The notes beneath the pieces are model-generated. The model did not search any database. It was given only the letters and a program-made list of their open reading frames with translations, and was not told where the DNA came from. Shown one piece after another: positions 26,908-36,390 of a stretch of DNA of 64,000 nt (position 1 is its first letter; every line of letters begins with the position of its first letter). The DNA is taken from contig JAKCCV010000006.1 of assembly GCA_021838785.1 (NCBI GenBank), forward strand, positions 1 through 64,000. The letters are read 5' to 3'. Both the position numbers and the translations under genes were made by a program. The stretch is from Acidobacteriota bacterium. Its GTDB lineage: Bacteria; Acidobacteriota; Terriglobia; UBA7540.

Positions 26908-27234
26908 ATGAGACAGTGCCCTTATTGTGGCCACGCCAATCTGGACACGGACACTCAGTGTCGTAAGTGTGATGCTTCACTGGTCGGCGCCGGCGGGACG
27001 GTCTATCGCGGCCGGCGGCATTGGATCAGGCCCGAGACCGCCTATGCCGTTCGGAGCAAAGGGCTGGCCATTCTGGTGCTGGGTCTGCTCATTAAAGTGT
27101 ACTGGGGCGGATACGGCCCGTGGCCCGTCATGGATAATCCTACGCTGGCCAATCTACGGTCGTGGCTCGAACCCTTGTTGCTGTATGGTGGGGCAGCGCT
27201 TTATGCGATGGGATGGGTTCTCCGCCTCGTCTGA
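26908..27234 (+). CDS. Small zinc-ribbon membrane protein
   Basis: 108 residues. N-terminal zinc ribbon (CPYCGHANLDTDTQCRKCD, four Cys), then about 35 polar residues, and two hydrophobic helices (GLAILVLGLLIKVYW and LEPLLLYGGAALYAMGWVL). Likely an inner-membrane protein with a cytoplasmic ribbon. It lies 83 bases after rpoD. No known function. Confidence 0.65.
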   Translation: MRQCPYCGHANLDTDTQCRKCDASLVGAGGTVYRGRRHWIRPETAYAVRSKGLAILVLGLLIKVYWGGYGPWPVMDNPTLANLRSWLEPLLLYGGAALYAMGWVLRLV

Positions 27235-27308
27235 ATCGGCCTGTTCGGCTGAAAATCTGGTCGGTGCTTTCTCGGTGCTGGATGAAGGGCCGAAAGCTGG
27301 TCGTTTTC

Positions 27309-27337
27309 TTGACAACCATTGTTCAGCCTAAGATAAT
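27309..27337 (+). promoter_or_regulatory. Promoter of the yceD-rpmF-fab operon
   Basis: Perfect -35 TTGACA (27309-27314), 17-base spacer, GATAAT (27332-27337). Predicted start near 27344. This is the only strong promoter before the lipid operon and argues that yceD starts at TTG 27362, not upstream. Confidence 0.72.
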
Positions 27338-27361
27338 AAAGGGGCAGTTTTGGGGGCAGCG

Positions 27362-27907
27362 TTGTTGATTACACTCCAAGCATTGGAGCTCCACCCTATT
27401 GTGGTTTCTAAGACTTACGAGCCGGGGGAGCTGGATTACCATGGAGCGGATTTTCAGCAGTCGAGCCCTCTTCGTCTTCAGGCAGTGGCGGAGCGCGAGG
27501 GATCGGATATTCGCATTCGCGGCAACATTGTAGCCAGAATCAGGGCCGCTTGCGACCGTTGCCTGGTTCCCGTGGAACTGGCTGTGGATCCGGTTTTTGA
27601 CCTTTTCTATCGGGAGATTTCGGCGATTCCGCGCGAGGAAGAGATTGAGGTGCCCGTATCCGAACTGGAAGTAGCGTTTTACTCAGGTGAGGGCGTGGCG
27701 GTGGCGGACCTGGTGACGGAGCAGGTGATCCTGGCAGTGCCTTCGAAAGTGGTGTGCCGACCCGACTGCCGGGGGCTTTGTCCGATGTGCGGAGCCAATC
27801 GCAACCAGTTCGACTGCGGTTGCCGGTTGCCCGGTCCCGAGTCGCCGTTCGCATCGCTCAAAAGGGAACTCACGCCGGAGCCGTTCCGCCGTGGATCGTC
27901 GCGTTGA
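27362..27907 (+). CDS. yceD: YceD/DUF177 family protein (23S rRNA accumulation)
   Basis: 181 residues; EPGELDYHGADFQQSSPLR and RIRGNIVARIRAACDRCL contain the DUF177 pattern, where a conserved CDRCL is followed later by a second Cys cluster (CRPDCRGLCPMCG, FDCGC). E. coli YceD is needed for normal 23S rRNA levels and is always found just before rpmF, as here. TTG 27362 gives MLITLQALELHPIV and has GGGGG five bases upstream. TTG 27350 with AAAGGGG before it is the alternative, but the predicted transcript would start too close to it. Confidence 0.88.
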   Translation: MLITLQALELHPIVVSKTYEPGELDYHGADFQQSSPLRLQAVAEREGSDIRIRGNIVARIRAACDRCLVPVELAVDPVFDLFYREISAIPREEEIEVPVSELEVAFYSGEGVAVADLVTEQVILAVPSKVVCRPDCRGLCPMCGANRNQFDCGCRLPGPESPFASLKRELTPEPFRRGSSR

Positions 27908-27992
27908 TGGCAACGCCCAAGGTGCATGATAGATCATTGACCCGAGAAGAGCTGCCAGAACGTTTGGGGTCGGGGCAGCCGGAGAAATAACA

Positions 27993-28178
27993 ATGCCAAA
28001 TCCTAAACGTCGGCATTCCAAAGCGCGACGCAATCGCCGTCGCGCGCACGACCATTTAACACGACAGTCGCTTTCTGAGTGCCCGAATTGCCATGAGGCC
28101 AAGCTCCCTCATCAGGCTTGCCCTCATTGTGGTTACTATCGGCAGCGGGAAGCCATTCTGGTCGAAGAATCCGAGTAG
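27993..28178 (+). CDS. rpmF: Ribosomal protein bL32
   Basis: 61 residues, [19 protein letters not shown] at the start, then [20 protein letters not shown], so it is the zinc-binding (Cys4) form. A component of the large ribosomal subunit near the exit tunnel. Located between yceD and plsX in the conserved operon order. Confidence 0.97.
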   Translation: MPNPKRRHSKARRNRRRAHDHLTRQSLSECPNCHEAKLPHQACPHCGYYRQREAILVEESE

Positions 28179-28233
28179 TTTGACCGGTTGCGAGCACCGG
28201 AAAAGCGCAGAGCCTATTCCGCGAGCTAGCCCT

Positions 28234-29250
28234 ATGCAAACGATTGCCGTGGATGCCATGGGTACCGATTTAGCTCCGGGGCCAGAGATTGAGGGGGCCC
28301 TCCAGGCGGCGAAGGCGCGGTTGGCGCATATTCTGCTGGTGGGGCCTGAAGATCGGCTTCGTCACGAGCTGGCTCACCGCGGAGCCCAGCGGCTCGGCAT
28401 TGAAGTGGTCCACGCCTCGGAAGCCGTCACCATGGAGGATCAAGGGGCGCGAGCGTTTCGGCGCAAGCGCGATTCCTCGATTCGGGTGGCGGCGCGGCTG
28501 GTGAATGAGGGGCGCGCGCAAGGCATGATTAGCGCCGGCAACACGGGTGCCGTGATGACCACCGCAAAACTGATTCTGGGGCCACTCGAAGGCGTGGACC
28601 GACCGGCATTGGCCGCCGTGTTTCCGACGGCGCAAGGCAAGGCGGCTGTCCTCGTAGATGTGGGTGCCAATATTGATTCCAAACCTTCTCACCTGGAACA
28701 GTTCGCCATCATGGGCGAGGTTTACTATCGGGTGATTTTTGGCGTCGAGCGGCCTCGCGTGGGCCTGCTTTCTAACGGCGAGGAACCACAAAAAGGCAAT
28801 GAACTGACGCGGGAGGCTTTCAAGCGCCTCAAGCAGCTTCCCCTCAATTTTATTGGCAACGTGGAGGGCCGCGACCTCACCAACGGGCGCGTGGACGTAA
28901 TTGTGACCGACGGCTTTACGGGTAATGTGGCCTTGAAAGTCAGTGAGGGTGTGGTGGAGGTGGTTTCGAGCCTGCTGAGGCAAGCCCTTTCCAGCACCCT
29001 GACAGCCCAAGTGGGTTATGTCCTTTCGCGCAAGGCGTTCCAGAATTTCAAGAAGCGTTTGGATTATTCAGAATACGGAGGAGCGCCGCTGCTAGGCGTC
29101 AAGGGTGTCTGCATCATCTGCCACGGTGGTTCCAACGCTAACGCCATCAAAAACGCCATCCGCGTGGCGGCGGGATTTTCCGAAGGATTGGTGAATGAAA
29201 AGATCGAACGAGAATTGGCCGGGGTTGCGGCTGGGCTGAGTAAATCTTAA
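28234..29250 (+). CDS. plsX: Phosphate acyltransferase PlsX
   Basis: Converts acyl-ACP to acyl-phosphate for phospholipid synthesis. Opens with [20 protein letters not shown], then [31 protein letters not shown] and [18 protein letters not shown], all PlsX signatures. 338 residues. ATG 28234 is used; the longer frame would begin inside rpmF. Peripheral membrane enzyme, here directly upstream of fabH in the common arrangement. Confidence 0.95.
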   Translation: MQTIAVDAMGTDLAPGPEIEGALQAAKARLAHILLVGPEDRLRHELAHRGAQRLGIEVVHASEAVTMEDQGARAFRRKRDSSIRVAARLVNEGRAQGMISAGNTGAVMTTAKLILGPLEGVDRPALAAVFPTAQGKAAVLVDVGANIDSKPSHLEQFAIMGEVYYRVIFGVERPRVGLLSNGEEPQKGNELTREAFKRLKQLPLNFIGNVEGRDLTNGRVDVIVTDGFTGNVALKVSEGVVEVVSSLLRQALSSTLTAQVGYVLSRKAFQNFKKRLDYSEYGGAPLLGVKGVCIICHGGSNANAIKNAIRVAAGFSEGLVNEKIERELAGVAAGLSKS

Positions 29251-29269
29251 GGAATCCCAAGGAGTGAAC

Positions 29270-30250
29270 ATGGTCGCGGCTGGCATCTTAGGCACGGGCG
29301 CCGCTTTGCCCGAGAAGGTCATCACGAACCAGGACCTTGAAAAAATTGTGGATACTTCCGATGAGTGGATTACCTCGCGCACGGGCATTAAAGAGCGCCG
29401 GCAGGCCGGGCCGCACCAAACGACCTCTTCGCTGTCGGTCGAGGCGTCAACGAAGGCTCTGGAAATGGCCGGGCTTGCGCCGACGGACTTGGACTTGATT
29501 ATCTGCTCGACCATTTCGCCCGATATGCCGTTGCCCTCCACGGCAGCTTACATTCAGCAGAAGCTGGGGGCCCGCGACTGCTGCTCGTTTGACTTGGCGG
29601 CGGCATGTTCAGGTTTTCTGTTTGGTATCACGGTCGCTGAGCAATTCATCCGCACAGGCAAGGCCAAGCACGTTTTGGTTATCGGCGCGGAGATTCTGTC
29701 CCGCTACGTGGACTACAAGGACCGGGCAACCTGCGTAATTTTTGGCGATGGGGTCGCGGCGGCGGTGCTCGGAGCGGTTGAACCTCCGTCGGGCATGTTG
29801 GCAGCGGAGATGCACACCAACGGAGCCTTTTCGGACCACCTTTACATTCCGGCGGGTGGAGCCCTTAAACCGGCCAGTTGCGAAACGGTTCGCGCACGCG
29901 AACACTACATCAAGATGCGAGGCAACGAACTGTTCAAAGTAGCGGTGCGCAGCATGGAGGATGTTTCCCGGCGCGTGCTCGAGCAAGCAGGCGTTTCTGC
30001 TCATGAGATTGACCTGTTTCTACCTCATCAAGCCAATCAGCGCATCACCGATGCGGTGCGCGAGCGGTTGGGGGTTTGTGCGGAGAAGGTTTACACCAAT
30101 ATCAGCCGCCTGGGTAACACGTCGTCGGCTTCGATTCCGATTTGCCTGGATGAGTGCGTGCGAAGCGGCCGCCTCCGGAAGGGGAATTTGGTGCTCATGG
30201 CGGCTTTTGGCGCCGGTGTGACGTGGGGTGCCGTCCTGATGCGCTGGTAA
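29270..30250 (+). CDS. fabH: 3-oxoacyl-ACP synthase III
   Basis: Starts type II fatty-acid synthesis by condensing acetyl-CoA with malonyl-ACP. The catalytic triad is complete: Cys113 (AACSGF), His253 (FLPHQANQR) and Asn283 (RLGNTSS). Full length (326 residues). ATG 29270 is preceded by AAGGAG with five-base spacing, which rules out the GTG at 29264. Confidence 0.96.
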   Translation: MVAAGILGTGAALPEKVITNQDLEKIVDTSDEWITSRTGIKERRQAGPHQTTSSLSVEASTKALEMAGLAPTDLDLIICSTISPDMPLPSTAAYIQQKLGARDCCSFDLAAACSGFLFGITVAEQFIRTGKAKHVLVIGAEILSRYVDYKDRATCVIFGDGVAAAVLGAVEPPSGMLAAEMHTNGAFSDHLYIPAGGALKPASCETVRAREHYIKMRGNELFKVAVRSMEDVSRRVLEQAGVSAHEIDLFLPHQANQRITDAVRERLGVCAEKVYTNISRLGNTSSASIPICLDECVRSGRLRKGNLVLMAAFGAGVTWGAVLMRW

Positions 30251-30378
30251 CGCGGCTCAGAACTCCCCTGCGGAACCTGCGACTTGGATGACGAACCAAA
30301 CCTTCCTGCTCCGCTCCCGCCTGCTCAGCAAGGTTGGCAAGGAATGTGCGGCGTGAAAGCCGAGGAGATTTCTGCACC

Positions 30379-31314
30379 ATGCGACGCGTGGCGTTTATTT
30401 TTCCCGGTCAAGGCTCTCAATACCCCGGCATGGGCCGTGAACTGTCGGAGCATTTCCCGGCGGCGCGCGACGTCTTTGCGGAGGCCGATCGGGCGCTTGG
30501 CTTTTCGCTGTCGCGTCTGTGTTTTGAAGGTCCGGCAGAGGAGTTGCAGCGGACCGCCAACACCCAGCCGGCCATTCTCGCCACTTCGGTCGCTGCAGCG
30601 GAGGTTTTACGAGCCAAGGGAGTCAAGCCGGATGTTGTCGCCGGCCATAGTCTGGGCGAGTATTCCGCGCTGGTGGTGGCGGGAGCGCTGAATTTATCGG
30701 AGGCGGTCAGCTTGGTGAGGCGGCGAGGCGAATATATGCAGGAGGCCGTTCCGGAGGGTGTGGGAGCTATGGCGGCGGTGTTGGGGCTCGATGCCGAGGC
30801 GGTTCGGCAGGTCTGCTTCGAGGCCGCCCAAGGGGAGACAGTCTCGCCGGCTAACTTCAATTCACCCTTGCAGACGGTCATTGCTGGCCACCGTACGGCA
30901 GTCGAGCGGGCCGTCGAACTGGCCCGGTCGCGCGGGGCCAAGCGAGTGACGTTGTTGAATGTCAGCGCGCCGTTTCACTGTGCGTTGATGCAGCCCGCTG
31001 CCGAGCGGCTGGCAGGCGACCTGGATGCCGCGGAGATCGCCGACCCGTGGGTGCCGCTCGTCAATAATGTGGATGCATCCCTGGTGCGTGAAGCGGACGC
31101 CGTGCGCGACAGCTTGAAGCGCCAGGTAACAGCGCCCGTGCGCTGGACGGAGTGCATCGCGGCGCTGCGACAGCAAGGAGCGGAGATCTTCATCGAAGTG
31201 GGGCCGGGCAAGGTGTTATCGGGGTTGCTCCGTCAAAACGACCGGGAAGCTCGCTCAATGCAGGTGGAGGACCTGGCTTCCTTGAAGGAAACCCTGGCCG
31301 CCCTTAAGGATTAG
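30379..31314 (+). CDS. fabD: Malonyl-CoA:ACP transacylase
   Basis: Loads malonyl groups on ACP. VAFIFPGQGSQYPGMG at the start and GHSLGEYSAL with nucleophile Ser91 are diagnostic; the catalytic His is in SAPFHCALM and Gln in the first motif. 311 residues. GAGGAGA lies about ten bases before ATG 30379. Confidence 0.96.
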   Translation: MRRVAFIFPGQGSQYPGMGRELSEHFPAARDVFAEADRALGFSLSRLCFEGPAEELQRTANTQPAILATSVAAAEVLRAKGVKPDVVAGHSLGEYSALVVAGALNLSEAVSLVRRRGEYMQEAVPEGVGAMAAVLGLDAEAVRQVCFEAAQGETVSPANFNSPLQTVIAGHRTAVERAVELARSRGAKRVTLLNVSAPFHCALMQPAAERLAGDLDAAEIADPWVPLVNNVDASLVREADAVRDSLKRQVTAPVRWTECIAALRQQGAEIFIEVGPGKVLSGLLRQNDREARSMQVEDLASLKETLAALKD

Positions 31315-31360
31315 CGGGAAAGCGTGCGACGCTTTCTGGGCTCGAAGGGTCGAGGTGGGC

Positions 31361-32107
31361 ATGGCGAATTTTGTGGGCCGAGTGGCCTTGGTGACCGGAG
31401 CATCGCAAGGTATTGGGCGAGCCTGCGCGCTGGCGTTGGCCGAACAGGGCGCGGCCGTGGCCTTGGCGAGTCGCAATGTGGAGAAGCTCAAAGCAGTGGC
31501 GAGAGAGATCGAATCACTCGGTCACCCGGCGATGGTCGTCGAAATGAATGTTGCCGACTCCTCTTCCGTCAAGGCCGCGGTGAAGAAAGTGCTTGAAACC
31601 CAAAAAAAAATTGACATCCTGGTGAATAACGCGGGCATCACACGGGATAATCTTCTGCTCCGGCTGAAAGCGGAAGACTGGGAAAGGGTGTTGCGCACCA
31701 ACCTCGATGGAGCCTACCATTGCATTCAGGAGGTTTTACCGGGCATGGTGCGGCAGCGTTACGGCCGCATCATCAATATCACGTCCGTGGTGGCGCAGAT
31801 GGGCAACGCTGGGCAAGCTAACTATATCGCCTCGAAAGCGGGGCTCATCGGGTTGACTAAGGCCGTGGCGGCGGAGGTGGCGCGCCGCAACATTACGGTA
31901 AACGCGGTCGCACCCGGCTTCATTGACACCGCCATGACGCAAGCTCTGCCCGCCGACGTTCAGCAGCGAATTCAGAGCTTGGTGCCGGCGGGGCGCAAAG
32001 GAACGGATCGCGAGGTCGCGGCGGGGGTGCGCTTTCTGGCTTCGGAAGAGGCCAGTTACATCACCGGGCACGTCCTCAACATCAACGGCGGCATGTACAT
32101 GGGATAA
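31361..32107 (+). CDS. fabG: 3-oxoacyl-ACP reductase
   Basis: Short-chain dehydrogenase that reduces 3-ketoacyl-ACP with NADPH. TGASQGIG (12-19) binds the cofactor, NNAG follows, and the tetrad Ser142, Tyr155, Lys159 is present in NITSVV and YIASK. 248 residues ending in GHVLNINGGMYMG, as is normal for FabG. Next in the fab operon. Confidence 0.95.
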   Translation: MANFVGRVALVTGASQGIGRACALALAEQGAAVALASRNVEKLKAVAREIESLGHPAMVVEMNVADSSSVKAAVKKVLETQKKIDILVNNAGITRDNLLLRLKAEDWERVLRTNLDGAYHCIQEVLPGMVRQRYGRIINITSVVAQMGNAGQANYIASKAGLIGLTKAVAAEVARRNITVNAVAPGFIDTAMTQALPADVQQRIQSLVPAGRKGTDREVAAGVRFLASEEASYITGHVLNINGGMYMG

Positions 32108-32196
32108 AGTCCGAGGGGAAAGAGTTCGAAAGGCGAGCGGTCACGACGACTTTTCCAAGAGCGGTTCCCGGTCTGAGGCGAAGGCGGGTTGGGTTC

Positions 32197-32226
32197 TTGA
32201 CCGCCGGATAAAAGCAACGTTAAAAT
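32197..32226 (+). promoter_or_regulatory. Internal promoter before acpP
   Basis: TTGACC (32197-32202), 18-base spacer, TAAAAT (32221-32226), 33 bases before acpP. A separate promoter fits the high ACP levels that cells need. Confidence 0.5.
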
Positions 32227-32259
32227 GGCCCACCCGTAAAATTTGGGAGGAGAAGGCTG

Positions 32260-32508
32260 ATGGCATCCACCGAAGAAAAGGTCAAGCAGATCATTGTAGA
32301 GCAGCTTGGGGTTGATGAGGCAGAGGTAACGCCCACGGCGCATTTTGTGGACGACTTGGGGGCTGACTCGCTCGATATCGTGGAGCTGGTCATGGCATTC
32401 GAAGAAGCCTTCGATGTCGAGATTCCGGATGAGGACGCGGAGAAGATTCAGACGGTCAAGGATGCCGTTGACTATATCCAAGCCCACAGCAAGTCCGCCA
32501 AAAACTAA
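32260..32508 (+). CDS. acpP: Acyl carrier protein
   Basis: 82 residues, acidic, with the 4'-phosphopantetheine attachment Ser37 in [11 protein letters not shown] strong ribosome site (GGAGGAG) precedes ATG 32260. Carries the growing acyl chain between all the fab enzymes around it. Confidence 0.97.
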   Translation: MASTEEKVKQIIVEQLGVDEAEVTPTAHFVDDLGADSLDIVELVMAFEEAFDVEIPDEDAEKIQTVKDAVDYIQAHSKSAKN

Positions 32509-32537
32509 CCGTCGCACCCCGTAAGGAGAGAGCCAAC

Positions 32538-33779
32538 TTGGCGCGCAGAGTCGTGGTTACGGGCGTCGGCTTGGTCAGCGCCGTCGGCGTCGGAACCGAG
32601 GAGACTTGGAAGAATCTTCTGACCGGCCAAAGCGGTGTCGGCCTCATCACGCATTTTGATACGACCAATTTCGCGGTCAAGATCGCGGCGGAAGTCAAAC
32701 ATTTCGATCCGCTCCAGTTCATCGAAAAAAAAGAACTGAAGAAAATGGGCTTGTTCATCCAGTTTGCCCTGGCGGCCGCGGAATTTGCGATACGCCAGGC
32801 CCGGCTGAAAATCAAGCCCGACATCGCCGAGCGTGTGGGCGTCTATATTGGCTCCGGCATCGGCGGATTTGATGTCATCGAGCGCGAACACACGGCGCTC
32901 ATGCAAGGCGGGCCGCGCAAGATTTCTCCTTTCTTCATTCCGGCTTCGATTGTCAATTTGGCTTCGGGATTTGTTTCCATCCGCTGGGGGGCGAAGGGGC
33001 CCAATTCTGCCACCTGTACAGCGTGTTCTTCGAGCGCTCATGCCGTCGGCGATTCTTTTCGCCTCATTCAGCGGGGCGACGCCGACGTGATGATTGCCGG
33101 TGGAGCGGAGGCGGCCATCACGCCGATGGGGGTGGGCGGGTTTGCGGCCATGCGCGCGCTTTCCACGCGCAACGAAGCGCCGGAAAAAGCCAGCCGCCCC
33201 TTTGACGCCGAGCGGGACGGCTTTGTAGTCGGTGAAGGTGCGGGCATCCTGATTCTGGAAGAGCTTAATTTCGCGCTTGAGCGCGGCGCCCCCGTGTTGG
33301 CTGAAATTATCGGCTACGGCATGACCGGCGACGCGTTCCACATTACGCAGCCGTCGGAAGATGCCGACGGTGCAGTTCGGGCTATGCGCAACACACTTGC
33401 AAGCGCCAACGTTGCGCCCGAGCAGGTGGGTTACATCAACGCCCACGGAACGTCCACCCCTTACAACGATCGCCTGGAAACTTTGGCCATCAAGAAAGTG
33501 TTCGGTGAACACGCCTGGAAAATTCCTGTCAGCTCAACCAAATCCATGACGGGCCACCTGTTGGGCGGAGCGGGCGGACTGGAAGCCGGGATTGTGGTTC
33601 TGGCGTTGCGGGACCAGATCCTTCCGCCCACCATAAACTATGAACATCCCGACCCTGAATGCGACCTCGATTATGTCCCCAACCAGGCTCGTCCGGCTCA
33701 GGTCGAGTATGCTCTCTCCAATTCCTTTGGCTTTGGCGGCACCAACGCGGCCTTGCTCTTTAAGCGCTATTCCGGTTAA
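32538..33779 (+). CDS. fabF: 3-oxoacyl-ACP synthase II
   Basis: Condensing enzyme of chain elongation. Cys163 in TACSSSAHA, a His in INAHGTSTPYND and a His in KSMTGHLLGGAGG form the KAS II triad; GFGGTNAAL closes the fold. 413 residues. The start is TTG at 32538 with AAGGAGAG seven bases upstream, so the non-ATG start is well supported. Confidence 0.96.
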   Translation: MARRVVVTGVGLVSAVGVGTEETWKNLLTGQSGVGLITHFDTTNFAVKIAAEVKHFDPLQFIEKKELKKMGLFIQFALAAAEFAIRQARLKIKPDIAERVGVYIGSGIGGFDVIEREHTALMQGGPRKISPFFIPASIVNLASGFVSIRWGAKGPNSATCTACSSSAHAVGDSFRLIQRGDADVMIAGGAEAAITPMGVGGFAAMRALSTRNEAPEKASRPFDAERDGFVVGEGAGILILEELNFALERGAPVLAEIIGYGMTGDAFHITQPSEDADGAVRAMRNTLASANVAPEQVGYINAHGTSTPYNDRLETLAIKKVFGEHAWKIPVSSTKSMTGHLLGGAGGLEAGIVVLALRDQILPPTINYEHPDPECDLDYVPNQARPAQVEYALSNSFGFGGTNAALLFKRYSG

Positions 33780-33884
33780 CACCGCGCAGGGGCGAGCGGA
33801 ATACCGATATGGCGGTCTGCCCCGTCGTGGCGCAGACGGCGGGAGAACATCTGCGGCACGCTGGTTTCACTGGAGCGGCTTAAA

Positions 33885-34664
33885 ATGAAGATTGCAGTTT
33901 GCCTGAAGCAAGTTCCGGCGCGGGACGGGGTGCTTCGGCTCAATGCCGACTCCACCTGGGTGCGGGAGGACGATGTCAGCTTTGAGATTAACGAGCCGGA
34001 CATCTACGCGCTGGAAGAGGCGCTGCGCCTTAAGGAAAAAGAAGGCGGTGAAGTGGTGGTCTGCACGCTCGGGCCGGAGCGCGCCGCGCAAGCCCTGAAG
34101 GAGGCGCTGGCCAAGGGTGCCGACCGCGCCATTCACCTCCACGACCCGGCTTTTCAGAATCTCGATGCTTATGCGACGGCCCGCGCGCTAGCGGCGGCCA
34201 TCCGTCAAGCCGCCCCTGACCTGGTCCTGACCGGCCTGCAAGCCGACGACGATGGCTTTGCGCAGACGGGAGTGATTTTGGCGGAGATGCTGGGCTGGGC
34301 GCATTCAACCATCATTATGGAAATTCAAGCTCAGGAGCGCGCCCTCAAGGCTAAACGCGAGTTGGAGGGCGGTTGGTTTCAATGGATTGAAATCCCGCTG
34401 CCGGCAGTGTTGACCATTCAATCCGGCATCAACAAGCCGCGCTACGCCACGCTGAAGGGTATTTTGGCGGCCAAAACCAAACCGCTTCAAAGGCTGGGAT
34501 GGAAGGAATTGGGCTTGGACGAGGAGGCCCTCAAGCCACGGCAGAAAATCACCAAAGTGTTTGTTCCTCCCAAGTCGGGGAAAGTGGAATGGTTGGAAGG
34601 CACGCCTCGGGAAATTGCGCAACGTCTGGCTGACAAACTCAAAAATGAGGCGAGAGTCATTTGA
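33885..34664 (+). CDS. etfB: Electron transfer flavoprotein beta subunit
   Basis: 259 residues beginning MKIAVCLKQVP, then INEPDIYALEEALRLKE, GLQADDDGFAQTGVILAEML and LPAVLTIQSGINKPRY. These are the AMP- and partner-binding elements of EtfB. With EtfA it carries electrons from acyl-CoA dehydrogenases to the respiratory chain. GGAGCGG precedes the start. Lies directly behind fabF, placing electron disposal for fatty-acid oxidation beside the synthetic genes. Confidence 0.93.
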   Translation: MKIAVCLKQVPARDGVLRLNADSTWVREDDVSFEINEPDIYALEEALRLKEKEGGEVVVCTLGPERAAQALKEALAKGADRAIHLHDPAFQNLDAYATARALAAAIRQAAPDLVLTGLQADDDGFAQTGVILAEMLGWAHSTIIMEIQAQERALKAKRELEGGWFQWIEIPLPAVLTIQSGINKPRYATLKGILAAKTKPLQRLGWKELGLDEEALKPRQKITKVFVPPKSGKVEWLEGTPREIAQRLADKLKNEARVI

Positions 34665-34677
34665 CGAAAGGATTTAG

Positions 34678-35670
34678 ATGGCGGCGGGCATCTTAGTTTT
34701 TGCCGAACACCACCAAGGCAAGCCGACGCGGGCGGCCTGGGAGGCCTTGGCCGCCGGACAGCGCTTAGCGGCCGATTTGGGCCTTTCCCTCACTGCGGTT
34801 GCGCTCGGCGTCGAGTTGTCGCCGCTGCTGGCGGAGTTGGCCCGCACCAAGCTCGATGAGGTCATTGCCCTTGAGTCGCCGACCCTCGAAGTTTATACCC
34901 CCGAGGGCTTTACGTCGGCCGTTTTCCAGTTAATCGAAGCGCGGCAACCTCGACTCATTATCTTTAGCCACACTTACCAGGCGCGTGATTTTGCTCCGCG
35001 GCTGGCAGCGCGACGCGGTCGCGCGCTGATTAGCGATTGCTTGAGCTATCGGCGCGAAGGCGAGCGGCTGATTCTGATCCGCCCGGTCTTTCAGGGCAAG
35101 TTCTGCGCAGAGACGGAATTTGTGGGTGAGCCACCTTATTTTGTTTCTTTCCAGGCAGGTTCGTTTCGCGAGGATTCGGTCGAAGCAGGGGCAGTGCCGG
35201 CGCGCGTAACCCACCAGGCGGTGACTCTCGCCGCGGATACGATTCGCACCCGGCCAGGCGAGGTTTTTCGAGAAGCCAAGCAAGCCGTGGATTTGTCGCA
35301 GGCGAAGGCCATTGTGGCGGTGGGACGCGGCATCAAAGGGCCGGAAAATCTCGAGTTGGCGCGAAAACTGGCCGAAGCGCTGGGCGCTGAACTCGGCGCC
35401 TCGCGACCTATCTGCGACAACGGCTGGCTTTCGATGGACCGACAAATCGGTAGCTCAGGCCAAACCGTTGCCCCCAACCTCTACCTCGCCTTGGGCATTT
35501 CAGGCGCCATCCAGCACCTGGTCGGCATGAAAGGCTCGCGGACAGTGGTCGCCATTAACAAAGACAAAGAGGCGCCTATTTTCGAAGTGGCCACCTATGG
35601 CATTGTCGGCGACCTTTTTGAAATTGTTCCTCCGTTGATTGAGGAAATCATCAAGGCAAAATCAGCTTAA
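34678..35670 (+). CDS. etfA: Electron transfer flavoprotein alpha subunit
   Basis: 330 residues. The C-terminal FAD domain is typical: [60 protein letters not shown] and [20 protein letters not shown]. It starts 13 bases after etfB, so the two form one operon. Confidence 0.95.
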   Translation: MAAGILVFAEHHQGKPTRAAWEALAAGQRLAADLGLSLTAVALGVELSPLLAELARTKLDEVIALESPTLEVYTPEGFTSAVFQLIEARQPRLIIFSHTYQARDFAPRLAARRGRALISDCLSYRREGERLILIRPVFQGKFCAETEFVGEPPYFVSFQAGSFREDSVEAGAVPARVTHQAVTLAADTIRTRPGEVFREAKQAVDLSQAKAIVAVGRGIKGPENLELARKLAEALGAELGASRPICDNGWLSMDRQIGSSGQTVAPNLYLALGISGAIQHLVGMKGSRTVVAINKDKEAPIFEVATYGIVGDLFEIVPPLIEEIIKAKSA

Positions 35671-35776
35671 AGGAGGATGAAATTCTCCGCCGCCGGTCAT
35701 CTTGAAGGGCCGCAGGCCATGGTGCCTCCGCGCCGTGCGCCGTTGGGACAACGGCTTGATTTCTTCGCGCAATGGT

Positions 35777-36325
35777 TCACTTCATCGGGACCCATTTGAA
35801 ACTGGCCCAGTCCGTGGCCAGGACCTTGCAGGTGCGGCAATCAAAGCGACGCAGCCCCTGCCCGCGCCCGACGATGAGGTTGGGGGTGACGGTGGTAAAT
35901 TCAATGCGCAATTTCAGATGGCACGTGTTGGCAACGTGCTCCTCGGCTCCTTGGCCAAGACTGCATGCCATAAAGATGGAAGAACTTCCAACCCACTTGG
36001 AGCCCTCCTTCTTACACACGGTGTGAATGTAGGAGCCGCGGCGGACGGCCCGGGGCGGAACGTTGACCCAATCCGCGACGAGGCGGTTGCCTTTTATCGT
36101 GAGGCGATATATCTTGCCGGTTGTTTCCGACTTCCAGAGATTGCGGGCATGAGCCATCTTGGCCGGCAGCGCCGGCGAGGGCGACGTCGGCTGAGGCGCC
36201 GAGGTTGCGTTGGCCGCCGGTGTTGGCTGAGATTGCTGCGTCGCGGTCCGAGGCGACTGAGAGCAGGCCGCCAGCATGACGACCAACGTGAAAACACTAG
36301 CGAGCGCGAAGATTTTAGGTTTCAA
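35777..36325 (-). CDS. Predicted lipoprotein
   Basis: 182 residues. MKPKIFALASVFTLVVMLAA with Cys21 in a lipobox (LAAC), then a Pro/Ser/Thr/Ala-rich linker and a C-terminal beta-rich domain from about residue 65 (NLWKSETTGKIYRLTIKGNR, then WVNVPPRAVRRGSYIHTVCK). The start is TTG (36325) behind GAGGAGA. Acts in the periplasm or on the outer membrane. No known family recognised. Confidence 0.72.
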   Translation of the reverse strand: MKPKIFALASVFTLVVMLAACSQSPRTATQQSQPTPAANATSAPQPTSPSPALPAKMAHARNLWKSETTGKIYRLTIKGNRLVADWVNVPPRAVRRGSYIHTVCKKEGSKWVGSSSIFMACSLGQGAEEHVANTCHLKLRIEFTTVTPNLIVGRGQGLRRFDCRTCKVLATDWASFKWVPMK

Positions 36326-36390
36326 AGCGTTCTCCTCGGTAAAAAAATGGCCGCGCCTTCCGGCTTGATTCGGCGGGCTCCGTATCTCTA